DNA of 64,000 bases from Fictibacillus arsenicus (GTDB taxonomy: Bacteria > Bacillota > Bacilli > Bacillales > Fictibacillaceae), in the NCBI RefSeq assembly GCF_001642935.1, contig NZ_CP016761.1, positions 1,860,001-1,924,000 of the forward strand. Reading direction: 5' to 3'. Numbering within the stretch: position 1 is the stretch's first letter; every line of letters begins with the position of its first letter. The notes beneath the pieces were generated by a model. It was not told the DNA's origin. It was given only the letters and a program-made list of their open reading frames with translations, and ran no database searches. Positions 55,348-63,013 of the stretch are shown piece after piece. The position numbers were made by a program, and so were the translations under genes.

Positions 55348-57015
55348 TTGTCAAAACAAAATAGAGAGAAAATTAAAGTTTTTGCCCTGGGCGGAGTAGG
55401 TGAGATCGGCAAAAACATGTATGTAGTGGATACGGGTGAAGAAATTTTTGTTATGGACTCCGGTCTAATGTTTCCGAAGGAGGAAATGCTCGGAATTGAT
55501 ATTGTAATACCGGATGTGACCTACTTAAAGGAAAACATTGAACGTGTAACAGGAATCTTCTTGACTCATGCCCATGAAGACCATATTGGAGGACTTCCTT
55601 ATGTTCTAAGACAAGTTCCTGTGCCTGTTTATGGAACTCGCCTTACATTAGGTCTTGTTGAAGCTAAATTAAAAGAAGCAGGATTGTTGCGTTCTACAGA
55701 ACTGAACTTAATCGAAACAAATCAGAAATTATCGTTTAACAGTGCAAAAGTGAGCTTTTTCCATGTGAATCATAGTATTCCAGACGCAGTCGGTATTGCA
55801 ATTCACACGTCACAGGGAGTTATTGCAAATACTGGTGATTTTAAGATTGATCACACACCTATTGATGGACAGCATACGGAATTCGGAAAAATATCAGCTC
55901 TTGCAGAAGAAGGTGTTCTTTGTCTTCTTTCAGACAGTACGAATGCGGAACGTCCTGGTTCTACTGGACCGGAAGCTCAAGTTGGGCATGAAATTCTAGA
56001 TGTTTTTCAAGTTGCAAAAGGCCGTATCATTATTGCTTCCTTTGCATCGAATGTACACCGTGTTCAGCAAGTGATGAATGCAGCTGCCAAAACGAATCGC
56101 AAAGTGGCTGTTAATGGCCGAAGCATGGTGAAAGTAGTAGACATCGCTTCACAGCTTGGTTATTTAAATATCGAAAAAGACCTCCTTATCACAATTGATC
56201 AAGCAAACGATTACAGTGATGAGAAGGTTGTCATTCTAACAACCGGAAGCCAGGGAGAGTCTATGGCTGCATTGTCAAGAATGGCTCAGAAATCTCATAA
56301 GCAAATTGCACTGCGTCCTTCAGACACAGTTGTTATTGCCGCTACCCCGATACCTGGTAATGAAACATCTGTTGCTAAAATGGTAGATAAATTAATGCGG
56401 ACTGGTGCAGATGTAATTTTCGGCCAGAAAAAGGTTCACGTTTCAGGACATGGAAGTGCAGAAGAGCTGAAATTTATGCTCAGTATGATGAAGCCAAAAT
56501 ATTTTATTCCCGTTCATGGTGAATATAAAATGCAAAAGGCCCATCAAAAACTTGCGATTGAAGTTGGAGTAGAAAAAGATAATATCTTTATCATTGATAA
56601 AGGTGAAGTTGTAGAATTTGCAAACGGACAGGCTCAAAAGACTGGAAAAGTTCCTTCAGGAAATGTTCTTGTTGATGGATTAGGTGTTGGTGATATTGGC
56701 AATATCGTACTGCGTGACCGTAAACTTTTATCACAGGACGGCATCCTTGTTGTTGTAGTAACGATCAGCAAAGATTCTCATCAGCTTATATCCGGACCAG
56801 AAATCATTTCCCGCGGCTTCGTATATGTGCGTGAAAGTGAAGCGCTGCTTCAAGAGGCAAATACAAAAGTCCGTGAAGTTCTTGAAAAGTGCATGAGCGA
56901 GAATATGAAGGAATGGTCGAGTCTAAAATCAAATGTAAGAGATACATTAAGTCAGTATTTGTTTGAAAAAACAAAAAGAAGACCAATGATCATGCCGATC
57001 ATCATGGAAATTTAA
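55348..57015 (+). CDS. rnjB: Ribonuclease J (RNase J2 by position)
   Basis: This 555-aa metallo-beta-lactamase/beta-CASP RNase has the metal motif FLTHAHEDHIGGLPY near residue 75, GDFKIDHTPIDG, LLSDSTNAERPG, the beta-CASP block, and HVSGHGSAEELKFML with PVHGEYKM. It acts in 5'-3' RNA decay and rRNA/mRNA processing with RNase Y and PNPase. Position between dapA and tepA identifies it as the rnjB (YmfA) orthologue. The HxHxDH metal site looks complete. The start is TTG with CTAGGAGGAA upstream. Confidence 0.93.
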   Translation: MSKQNREKIKVFALGGVGEIGKNMYVVDTGEEIFVMDSGLMFPKEEMLGIDIVIPDVTYLKENIERVTGIFLTHAHEDHIGGLPYVLRQVPVPVYGTRLTLGLVEAKLKEAGLLRSTELNLIETNQKLSFNSAKVSFFHVNHSIPDAVGIAIHTSQGVIANTGDFKIDHTPIDGQHTEFGKISALAEEGVLCLLSDSTNAERPGSTGPEAQVGHEILDVFQVAKGRIIIASFASNVHRVQQVMNAAAKTNRKVAVNGRSMVKVVDIASQLGYLNIEKDLLITIDQANDYSDEKVVILTTGSQGESMAALSRMAQKSHKQIALRPSDTVVIAATPIPGNETSVAKMVDKLMRTGADVIFGQKKVHVSGHGSAEELKFMLSMMKPKYFIPVHGEYKMQKAHQKLAIEVGVEKDNIFIIDKGEVVEFANGQAQKTGKVPSGNVLVDGLGVGDIGNIVLRDRKLLSQDGILVVVVTISKDSHQLISGPEIISRGFVYVRESEALLQEANTKVREVLEKCMSENMKEWSSLKSNVRDTLSQYLFEKTKRRPMIMPIIMEI

Positions 57016-57042
57016 CCTGCTGTTTTTTAGCAGGTTTTTTTA
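57014..57042 (+). terminator. Intrinsic terminator after rnjB
   Basis: AACCTGCT and AGCAGGTT arms, beginning within the rnjB stop codon, are followed by a T-run. Confidence 0.85.
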
Positions 57043-57049
57043 TTTTCTT

Positions 57050-57079
57050 ATCATACGTTTGGAAATAACGCCCATACTA
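57050..57079 (+). promoter_or_regulatory. Candidate SigG promoter of tepA
   Basis: CATACTA (57073-57079) matches the SigG -10 consensus exactly; 17 nt upstream ATCATA (57050-57055) is a weak -35. TepA is a forespore protein in B. subtilis, so SigG control is plausible. Confidence 0.5.
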
Positions 57080-57110
57080 ATAAGAACTAAATGAGAAGGG
57101 GTGGAGATTT

Positions 57111-57857
57111 ATGGACCAAACACCTGAAACAGAAACACCGCAGCCGGACGTGCCTCATAAAAAAGACGAAAGCTCAGGACTGATCCAAAAAATTCAATCA
57201 CTAGGACAAACAAATGTACCTCAGCTTGAAGGTTCGAGTATTCATTGTTTAACGATAGTAGGACAGATCGAAGGCCATATGCAGCTGCCGCCAAATAATA
57301 AAGCTACAAAATATGAACATTTGATTCCGCAGCTCGTTGCAATCGAGCAAAATCATAAGATTGAAGGGTTGCTTGTAATCTTAAATACTGTTGGCGGAGA
57401 CGTTGAAGCAGGTCTTGCTATTTCAGAAATGATCGCTTCATTATCAAAGCCCAGTGTTTCACTAGTGCTGGGCGGGGGACATTCTATTGGAGTACCTATC
57501 GCTGTTAGCGCGAAGTATTCATTCATAGTTCCCACAGCTACAATGACGATCCATCCTGTAAGATTGACAGGATTAGTAATAGGTGTGCCGCAAACATTTG
57601 AATATCTGGATAAGATGCAAGAAAGAGTGATTTCATTTGTAACAAGTCATTCAAAGATCAGTGAAGAGCGTTTTAAAGAGCTGATGTTTTCGAAAGGAAA
57701 TCTAACAAGAGATATCGGGACAAATGTGATCGGCACTGATGCTGTTAAAGATGGGCTTATTAATGAGGTTGGAGGGCTCGGTCAAGCGATAAAAAAATTG
57801 AACGAGCTGATTGATGAACATAAAAATACTGAGAACGACGAAGGTATAAAACAATGA
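57111..57857 (+). CDS. tepA: ClpP-like translocation/germination protease TepA
   Basis: This 248-aa protein has a polar N-terminal extension and a ClpP-fold domain. [16 protein letters not shown] (about residues 91-106) and [14 protein letters not shown] place the likely catalytic serine near residue 126, followed by [11 protein letters not shown] with the histidine. In B. subtilis TepA has been tied to protein export and to clearing small acid-soluble spore proteins. AAGGGGTGGAG precedes the ATG. The end overlaps ylzJ (ATGA). Confidence 0.92.
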   Translation: MDQTPETETPQPDVPHKKDESSGLIQKIQSLGQTNVPQLEGSSIHCLTIVGQIEGHMQLPPNNKATKYEHLIPQLVAIEQNHKIEGLLVILNTVGGDVEAGLAISEMIASLSKPSVSLVLGGGHSIGVPIAVSAKYSFIVPTATMTIHPVRLTGLVIGVPQTFEYLDKMQERVISFVTSHSKISEERFKELMFSKGNLTRDIGTNVIGTDAVKDGLINEVGGLGQAIKKLNELIDEHKNTENDEGIKQ

Positions 57858-58063
57858 CTTGGTATACCATGCAGCCATATGAATTGATGTTTCCGGAAGA
57901 AGGAAACAATGCAGCTATGCAGAATGTAATACTTTATAATGATGTTCCTGTTCTTGTTGAACGGGTCGGTGATGAGACAAGAATCGTTCAGATCATGAGC
58001 ACAGATCCTTCTCACTATTTATTAGAAGACTGTCAGCCCGGAATGACGCTGCGAAACTTTTAA
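57854..58063 (+). CDS. ylzJ: YlzJ-like small protein
   Basis: This 69-aa protein starts [18 protein letters not shown] and ends [14 protein letters not shown], the pattern of the YlzJ family found between tepA and spoIIIE in Bacillales. Function is unknown. No membrane segment or cysteine-rich motif is visible beyond one Cys. The start overlaps the tepA stop by four bases, so the two are probably co-expressed in the forespore. Confidence 0.88.
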   Translation: MTWYTMQPYELMFPEEGNNAAMQNVILYNDVPVLVERVGDETRIVQIMSTDPSHYLLEDCQPGMTLRNF

Positions 58064-58097
58064 TTAGACACCTAAGAAATATGCTATACTAATGTGG

Positions 58098-58131
58098 GCA
58101 GCCTTTCTATATGCAGGGCTGCTTTTCTTTC
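58098..58131 (+). terminator. Probable terminator after ylzJ
   Basis: GCAGCC (58098-58103) and GGCTGC (58117-58122) pair around a 13-nt loop, followed by TTTTCTTTCC. A TATACT with TG extension at 58085-58090 just upstream may be a -10 box for spoIIIE, in which case the hairpin would be an attenuator. Confidence 0.5.
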
Positions 58132-58183
58132 CTTTTCTGGTATACATACATAAAGAAAACAGCATGGTTGTGAGGTGAAATTG

Positions 58184-60550
58184 GTGGCAAAAAATAAGAA
58201 AAAGAAAGCTAAAAATAAAGCAAGATGGAAAGAGCAGCTGACATATGAGATTGCAGGATTATCATTATTGGCTCTTGCATCATTAGGTTTAGCGAAAATG
58301 GGAAATGTCGGTATGGCATTCGTGCATCTTTTACGTTTTTTTAGCGGTGAATGGTACGGCATTTTGCTGTTAGCCTGTATTTTATTATCTCTTTATCTCA
58401 TTTGGAAACGAAGCTGGCCAGCTATGATTTCAAAAAGATTAACAGGTATTTATATTCTGTTTTTCTCCTTTCTCGTTCTTAGTCATTTAACATTGTTTGA
58501 ACATTTAACGAATGGCGGAGATTGGAAAGACGCTTCCGTAATACGAAACACATGGGAACTGTACTGGCTACAGCTTCAAGGAACGACAGCAACAGATGAC
58601 CTTGGGGGAGGGATTATCGGATCTATAGGCTTTGCGTTATTTTATTTTTTATTTGGAGCGGGCGGTACAAAGCTAGTTATCTTCTTCTTAATTATTGGAA
58701 GTCTCCTCTTGATAACAGGCAAATCACTTTCTGTTATTATGCAGAAGATTGTCACGAGTTTTAATGAATCGAGTGCAAAACTAACAGAATTTATTTTAGA
58801 AAAGAAAAATTCAATTGCTAAAGAACGGTCTAAGAAGGTAAATGAAAAGAAGAAATTAAAGCCTGCTTCACCTGATGAAGATGATCAAGCTGAGACAGAG
58901 GAAATCATCATTTCAGAAGAACCTGTAATAGAGGATTTTACGAAAAGAGTCCATCATACTGAAAGCGGTGTTCAACTGAAATTCGGTTCTCAAAACTTCA
59001 ATGACTCTGATGAAGCAATCAAGAAAAGCGAAACAGAAAAAGCTGGGAGTGAACCTTCAGCTTCACCGCTTCCAGCAAACTTTGGCGATGAAGTTATTCA
59101 GAACGAACATTATCAGCTTCCTTCGATGAAGCATCTACGTACCCCTCAAAACAGTGGACAGCATAAGGATAAGCAGTATGCAGCCAGTAAAAGCAATGCA
59201 AAAAAATTAGAAAAAACATTTGAAAGTTTTGGGGTAAAAGCAAAGGTACTCAAAGTTCATTTAGGTCCGGCTGTAACAAAATATGAAGTGTATCCAGATG
59301 TAGGTGTTAAAGTAAGCAAAATCGTTAACCTTACTGATGATCTTGCTTTGGCGCTTGCGGCAAAAGATATAAGAATTGAAGCACCGATTCCTGGAAAATC
59401 TGCTGTAGGAATCGAAGTGCCGAATGGCGAGATCTCAATGGTTACGTTGAGAGAAGTGTTAGAAGCTCCTCAGTTCTCTGGCCAAAAATCACCGCTTGCA
59501 ATAGGTCTTGGCAGAGATATTTCAGGAGAACCGATAATCGCAGATCTTTCCAAGATGCCCCATCTGCTCGTAGCAGGCGCAACCGGAAGCGGAAAAAGTG
59601 TTTGCGTAAACGGAATAATAACAAGTATTCTCATGCGAGCTAAGCCGCATGAAGTTAAAATGATGATGATCGATCCAAAAATGGTCGAGCTTAATATGTA
59701 TAATGGCATCCCGCATCTCTTAGCACCAGTTGTTACGGAGCCAAAAAAAGCAGCTCAAGCACTTAAAAGAGTCGTGTCAGAGATGGAAAGAAGATATGAA
59801 TTGTTTTCTCACAGCGGTACGAGAAACATTGAAGGGTATAATGAATCCATTAGAAAACAGAATGGTAGAAGTGACGCGAAACAGCCGTTCTTACCATACA
59901 TTGTTGTAATTGTCGATGAACTTGCTGATCTGATGATGGTTGCTTCTGGTGATGTGGAAGACGCAATCACTCGCCTTGCTCAAATGGCGCGTGCTGCCGG
60001 AATCCATTTGATAATTGCAACACAAAGACCATCGGTTGACGTAATCACAGGAGTAATTAAAGCAAATATACCTTCAAGGATTGCATTTAGTGTTTCTTCT
60101 CAAACAGATTCAAGAACAATCTTAGATATGGGAGGAGCCGAAAAACTCCTTGGAAGAGGAGATATGCTATTCTTCCCATCTGGTGCTTCAAAGCCTGTAC
60201 GGGTTCAGGGAGCTTTTCTGTCGGATGAAGAAGTTGAAACAATTGTAGACCATTGTGTCAGCCAGCAGAAAGCACAATATCAAAAAGAAATGATTCCTAC
60301 AGAGGAAGCAGAGCCTGCGATAATGGAATCAGAAGATGATCTCTTTTCAGATGCGGTAAAGCTTGTTGTGGATATGCAGACTGCCTCAGTTTCAATGCTT
60401 CAGAGAAGATTCCGAATCGGTTATTCCAGAGCGGCAAGATTAATCGATACGATGGAATCTAAAGGAATAGTTGGGCCATACGAAGGATCGAAACCTCGTG
60501 AAGTTCTGATATCAGCAATGCCTGAAGAAAAAGAAGCTTCTAGTTCATAA
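58184..60550 (+). CDS. spoIIIE: DNA translocase SpoIIIE/FtsK
   Basis: This 788-aa protein has an N-terminal basic patch and four membrane segments (to about residue 185). A polar linker with acidic Glu/Asp runs follows. The FtsK motor starts near residue 325 (Walker [10 protein letters not shown] near residue 464, later [13 protein letters not shown]), with a C-terminal gamma winged-helix ([24 protein letters not shown]) that reads SRS/KOPS sites. It pumps the chromosome into the forespore. GTG 58184 follows TGAGGTGAAA and gives the usual Bacillus length; GTG 58175 lies in that ribosome site. Confidence 0.96.
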   Translation: MAKNKKKKAKNKARWKEQLTYEIAGLSLLALASLGLAKMGNVGMAFVHLLRFFSGEWYGILLLACILLSLYLIWKRSWPAMISKRLTGIYILFFSFLVLSHLTLFEHLTNGGDWKDASVIRNTWELYWLQLQGTTATDDLGGGIIGSIGFALFYFLFGAGGTKLVIFFLIIGSLLLITGKSLSVIMQKIVTSFNESSAKLTEFILEKKNSIAKERSKKVNEKKKLKPASPDEDDQAETEEIIISEEPVIEDFTKRVHHTESGVQLKFGSQNFNDSDEAIKKSETEKAGSEPSASPLPANFGDEVIQNEHYQLPSMKHLRTPQNSGQHKDKQYAASKSNAKKLEKTFESFGVKAKVLKVHLGPAVTKYEVYPDVGVKVSKIVNLTDDLALALAAKDIRIEAPIPGKSAVGIEVPNGEISMVTLREVLEAPQFSGQKSPLAIGLGRDISGEPIIADLSKMPHLLVAGATGSGKSVCVNGIITSILMRAKPHEVKMMMIDPKMVELNMYNGIPHLLAPVVTEPKKAAQALKRVVSEMERRYELFSHSGTRNIEGYNESIRKQNGRSDAKQPFLPYIVVIVDELADLMMVASGDVEDAITRLAQMARAAGIHLIIATQRPSVDVITGVIKANIPSRIAFSVSSQTDSRTILDMGGAEKLLGRGDMLFFPSGASKPVRVQGAFLSDEEVETIVDHCVSQQKAQYQKEMIPTEEAEPAIMESEDDLFSDAVKLVVDMQTASVSMLQRRFRIGYSRAARLIDTMESKGIVGPYEGSKPREVLISAMPEEKEASSS

Positions 60551-60577
60551 AAACGGGCTTAATCTGCCCGTTTTTTT
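60549..60577 (+). terminator. Intrinsic terminator after spoIIIE
   Basis: AAAAACGGGC and GCCCGTTTTT arms (loop TTAATCT) with a T-run begin within the spoIIIE stop codon. Confidence 0.9.
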
Positions 60578-60586
60578 CTTTTTAAT

Positions 60587-60886
60587 GGCTCATTTTTCTA
60601 AAAGATTGCTGCTGTTGAAGAGGTGTTTTGTAAGTACGCTTCCTCGAATAGTTGATTGGAGTGTAAGGTGCGTGCCAACTACCTGAAAACTCTTCTTGCA
60701 AGGCATGCGACGAGGAAGCCGGCTTCGATAGAATTTCTAGTAGACGCAGGAGCACACATGCTTCCTTGAATATGATATATCATAGGCTTACATACGTAGG
60801 AGGCTCACCGCACACCCCCCGGAAAGCGAGCATCCCGGAGCGGAAATCAACCACTTCCAAAGGCATCAAAGTGTAAGAAAACAGCC
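60587..60886 (+). repeat. Dispersed structured intergenic repeat, copy E (long form)
   Basis: The ends are GGCTCATTTTTCTAAAAG (left) and GAAAACAGCC (right). The core has GTTGATTGGAGTGTAAGGTG, the nested module at about 60670-60757 (GCGTGCCAACTACCTGA; GCAAGGCATGCGACGAGG; CGCAGGAGCACAC), AGGAGGCTCACCGCAC, CGGAAAGCGAGCATCC and GGAAATCAACCACTTCC. The CTCCTGCGGGA part of short copies is replaced by the module. No ORF is supported. Confidence 0.85.
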
Positions 60887-60924
60887 TTTCCATTTACCTT
60901 TTTATTGAAAAAGTGGTAAATGAA

Positions 60925-60971
60925 AATAATACCTATTAAAAATTTGTAAAAATAGTATTTATTTATAGAAT
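60925..60971 (+). promoter_or_regulatory. Candidate promoter and operator of the GntR gene
   Basis: TTGTAA (60944-60949) and TAGAAT (60966-60971) are 16 nt apart. They overlap an imperfect inverted repeat, AATAATACCTATT (60925-60937) and AATAGTATTTATT (60951-60963). An alternative -10, TATATT at 60981 with TG extension, is also present. An autoregulatory operator is inferred. Confidence 0.4.
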
Positions 60972-61045
60972 TAAAAATGGTATATTAATGTCGATTATTC
61001 AATTAATTTGTCATACGTCGAACAACTAGTTAAGGTGGTTTTGTA

Positions 61046-61771
61046 ATGTCGATAAAAGCGGACCATCGCTTGTTATATATTAAAGTGATAGAAAAGTTAA
61101 AAAAAGATATTGAAGAAGGTATTTATAAAGAAGGAGAAAAGCTTCCTTCAGAATTTGAACTTTCCAAACAGCTAGGCATAAGCCGTGCGACATTGCGAGA
61201 AGCACTTCGTATTTTAGAAGATGAAAACGTCCTCATACGTAAACATGGAGTTGGAACTTTCGTTAGAACAAGAGCACTTTTTTCTTCAGGTATTGAAGAA
61301 CTATACAGTGTTACCGATATGATTGAAAGAGGCGGAAAGAAAGCAGGTACGATTTTTCTTTCTTCGCAAACGACAGATGTTACTGATGAACTTCTTGCAA
61401 AGTTTAATAACTCACTTCCCGACGGTCTCATGATGATGGAGCGTGTCCGGACAGCAGACGGCGAACCAGTAGTATTTTGTAAAGACCATATGCCGTCACA
61501 CTTGTTTCCAGCCAAGGGGCTTCATGATTATGAATCATTTTTAGAAATGCTTGAAAAAGAAACCGGAAGACGTGTAATGTATGCGGTAACAAACATTGAA
61601 CCTATCGGCTATCACGACAGAATATCTGAAATTCTGGAAAGTGATGAAGGTGTCCCTTTATTAGTTTTAAAACAAATGCACTATGATCAGTATGATGAAC
61701 CAGTGCTTTATTCTTGTAATTACTTTAGATCTGATAAATTTCTATTTTCTGTTTTAAGAAAGCGCTTTTAA
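61046..61771 (+). CDS. ymfC: GntR/HutC-family transcriptional regulator (YmfC-like)
   Basis: This 241-aa protein has an N-terminal winged helix-turn-helix ([42 protein letters not shown], residues ~32-73) and a C-terminal UTRA ligand-binding domain (about 95-235; [45 protein letters not shown]). Position after spoIIIE matches YmfC of Bacillus. It is followed by a nucleoside-type ABC transporter, so it may control that uptake system; this is inference. AAGGTGG precedes the ATG. Confidence 0.88.
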   Translation: MSIKADHRLLYIKVIEKLKKDIEEGIYKEGEKLPSEFELSKQLGISRATLREALRILEDENVLIRKHGVGTFVRTRALFSSGIEELYSVTDMIERGGKKAGTIFLSSQTTDVTDELLAKFNNSLPDGLMMMERVRTADGEPVVFCKDHMPSHLFPAKGLHDYESFLEMLEKETGRRVMYAVTNIEPIGYHDRISEILESDEGVPLLVLKQMHYDQYDEPVLYSCNYFRSDKFLFSVLRKRF

Positions 61772-61861
61772 TAAAAGTCTTTTTTAGGGGGTGATGGGGG
61801 TACTTAATTGCACCTAGGGTTAGTCACAAAAAAATGAAAACATTTTTAGGGGGAAATTAAC

Positions 61862-62926
61862 TTGAAAAAGAAATTAGGTTTAATGGTAACTGCAATGCTA
61901 ACTGCTGGTACTATTCTTGCAGGTTGTGGAAATTCTGAAGAAGGAAAGTCAGGCGGAGACGCTAAAAAAGATTTTAAAGTAGCAATGGTAACGGATACTG
62001 GCGGTGTTGATGATAAGTCATTCAACCAATCTGCTTGGGAAGGTTTAACGAAGTTTGGAAAAGATAACAGCCTGGAAGAAAACAAAGGCTATAAGTATTT
62101 ACAGTCAACAGCTCAAAGTGATTACAAGCCAAACTTAAACTCTTTAATCCGTCAAAAATATGATCTTGTTTTCGGAATCGGTTTCTTGATGGGTACTGAT
62201 GTAGAAACAGTTGCTAAACAGCAGCCAGATGCAAAGCTTGCAATCGTTGATATGGTAGTTAAAGGTGACAACGTAGCTAACATCACTTTCTCTGAGCACG
62301 AAGGTTCTTTCTTAGTTGGTTTAATTGCTGGTATGCAAACTACATCTAACAAAGTAGGTTTTGTTGGAGGAGTTAACTCTGAGCTTATCAAAAAGTTCGA
62401 AAACGGATTTAAAGCTGGAGTGAAAACTGCAAATCCAGATGCTGAAATTTTAGTTCAATATGCAGAAGACTTTAACAAAGCAGAAAAAGGACAGCAGATT
62501 GCTAACACGTTCTATGAGCAAGGCGCAGACATCATCTATCATGCTGCTGGCGGAACTGGAATGGGTGTATTCACAGAAGCGAAGAACCGTAAAAAGAACG
62601 GTGAAAATGTTTGGGTAATCGGTGTTGACCGTGACCAGCACGAAGAAGGTATGCCTGAGGACGTAACACTTACTTCAATGGTAAAACGTGTTGACCAAGC
62701 AGTATATGAAGTTTCTGAGAAAACAGCTGCAGGCAAATTCCCAGGTGGGGAAATTGTTGAATTCGGTCTTAAAGAAGATGGAGTAGGTATTGCTCCAACT
62801 CAAGACAACGTTGAAAAAGACGCACTTAAGTCAGTTGAAGATTACAAGAAAAAAATCATCGATGGTGAAGTGAAAGTTCCTAAGACAGATGCTGAGTTCG
62901 AAGAGTTCGTAAAAAACTTAAAGTAA
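61862..62926 (+). CDS. BMP-family ABC transporter substrate-binding lipoprotein (nucleoside type)
   Basis: This 354-aa protein has a lipoprotein signal peptide with lipobox LAGC (Cys 22) and then a Gly/Lys/Glu-rich tether. The BMP/PnrA domain has VAMVTDTGGVDDKSFNQSAWEGL, YDLVFGIGFLMG, GFVGGVNSELIKKFENGFKAG, VIGVDRDQ and DVTLTSMVKRVDQAVYE. It resembles NupN/YufN and PnrA purine-nucleoside-binding proteins. The ATPase gene follows, and permeases probably lie beyond the window. The start is TTG with TAGGGGG upstream. Codon use suggests good expression. Confidence 0.93.
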   Translation: MKKKLGLMVTAMLTAGTILAGCGNSEEGKSGGDAKKDFKVAMVTDTGGVDDKSFNQSAWEGLTKFGKDNSLEENKGYKYLQSTAQSDYKPNLNSLIRQKYDLVFGIGFLMGTDVETVAKQQPDAKLAIVDMVVKGDNVANITFSEHEGSFLVGLIAGMQTTSNKVGFVGGVNSELIKKFENGFKAGVKTANPDAEILVQYAEDFNKAEKGQQIANTFYEQGADIIYHAAGGTGMGVFTEAKNRKKNGENVWVIGVDRDQHEEGMPEDVTLTSMVKRVDQAVYEVSEKTAAGKFPGGEIVEFGLKEDGVGIAPTQDNVEKDALKSVEDYKKKIIDGEVKVPKTDAEFEEFVKNLK

Positions 62927-62955
62927 ACTCTATGCAACTATTTGAATAACAGGCC

Positions 62956-62980
62956 AGGACTTGGCATATGCCAAGTCCTT
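62956..62980 (+). terminator. Stable hairpin after the BMP gene
   Basis: AGGACTTGGC and GCCAAGTCCT form a perfect 10-bp stem with an ATAT loop, but only TTCC follows, not a full T-run. It probably protects the 3' end of the binding-protein mRNA or stops only part of transcription, allowing more binding protein than ATPase. Confidence 0.5.
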
Positions 62981-63013
62981 CCTTATGTACTTAAAAGGGG
63001 GGACATCATTAGA

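Noticed and set aside
24759-60886. Dispersed repeats as a CRISPR array or as insertion sequences
   Set aside because: Copies are 7-18 kb apart, in both orientations, without spacers, transposase or consistent target duplications.
61833-61850. Catabolite-response-like element (TGAAAACATTTTTA) before the BMP gene
   Set aside because: It misses the central CG and the final CA of the CcpA consensus, and AT-rich matches are expected by chance.
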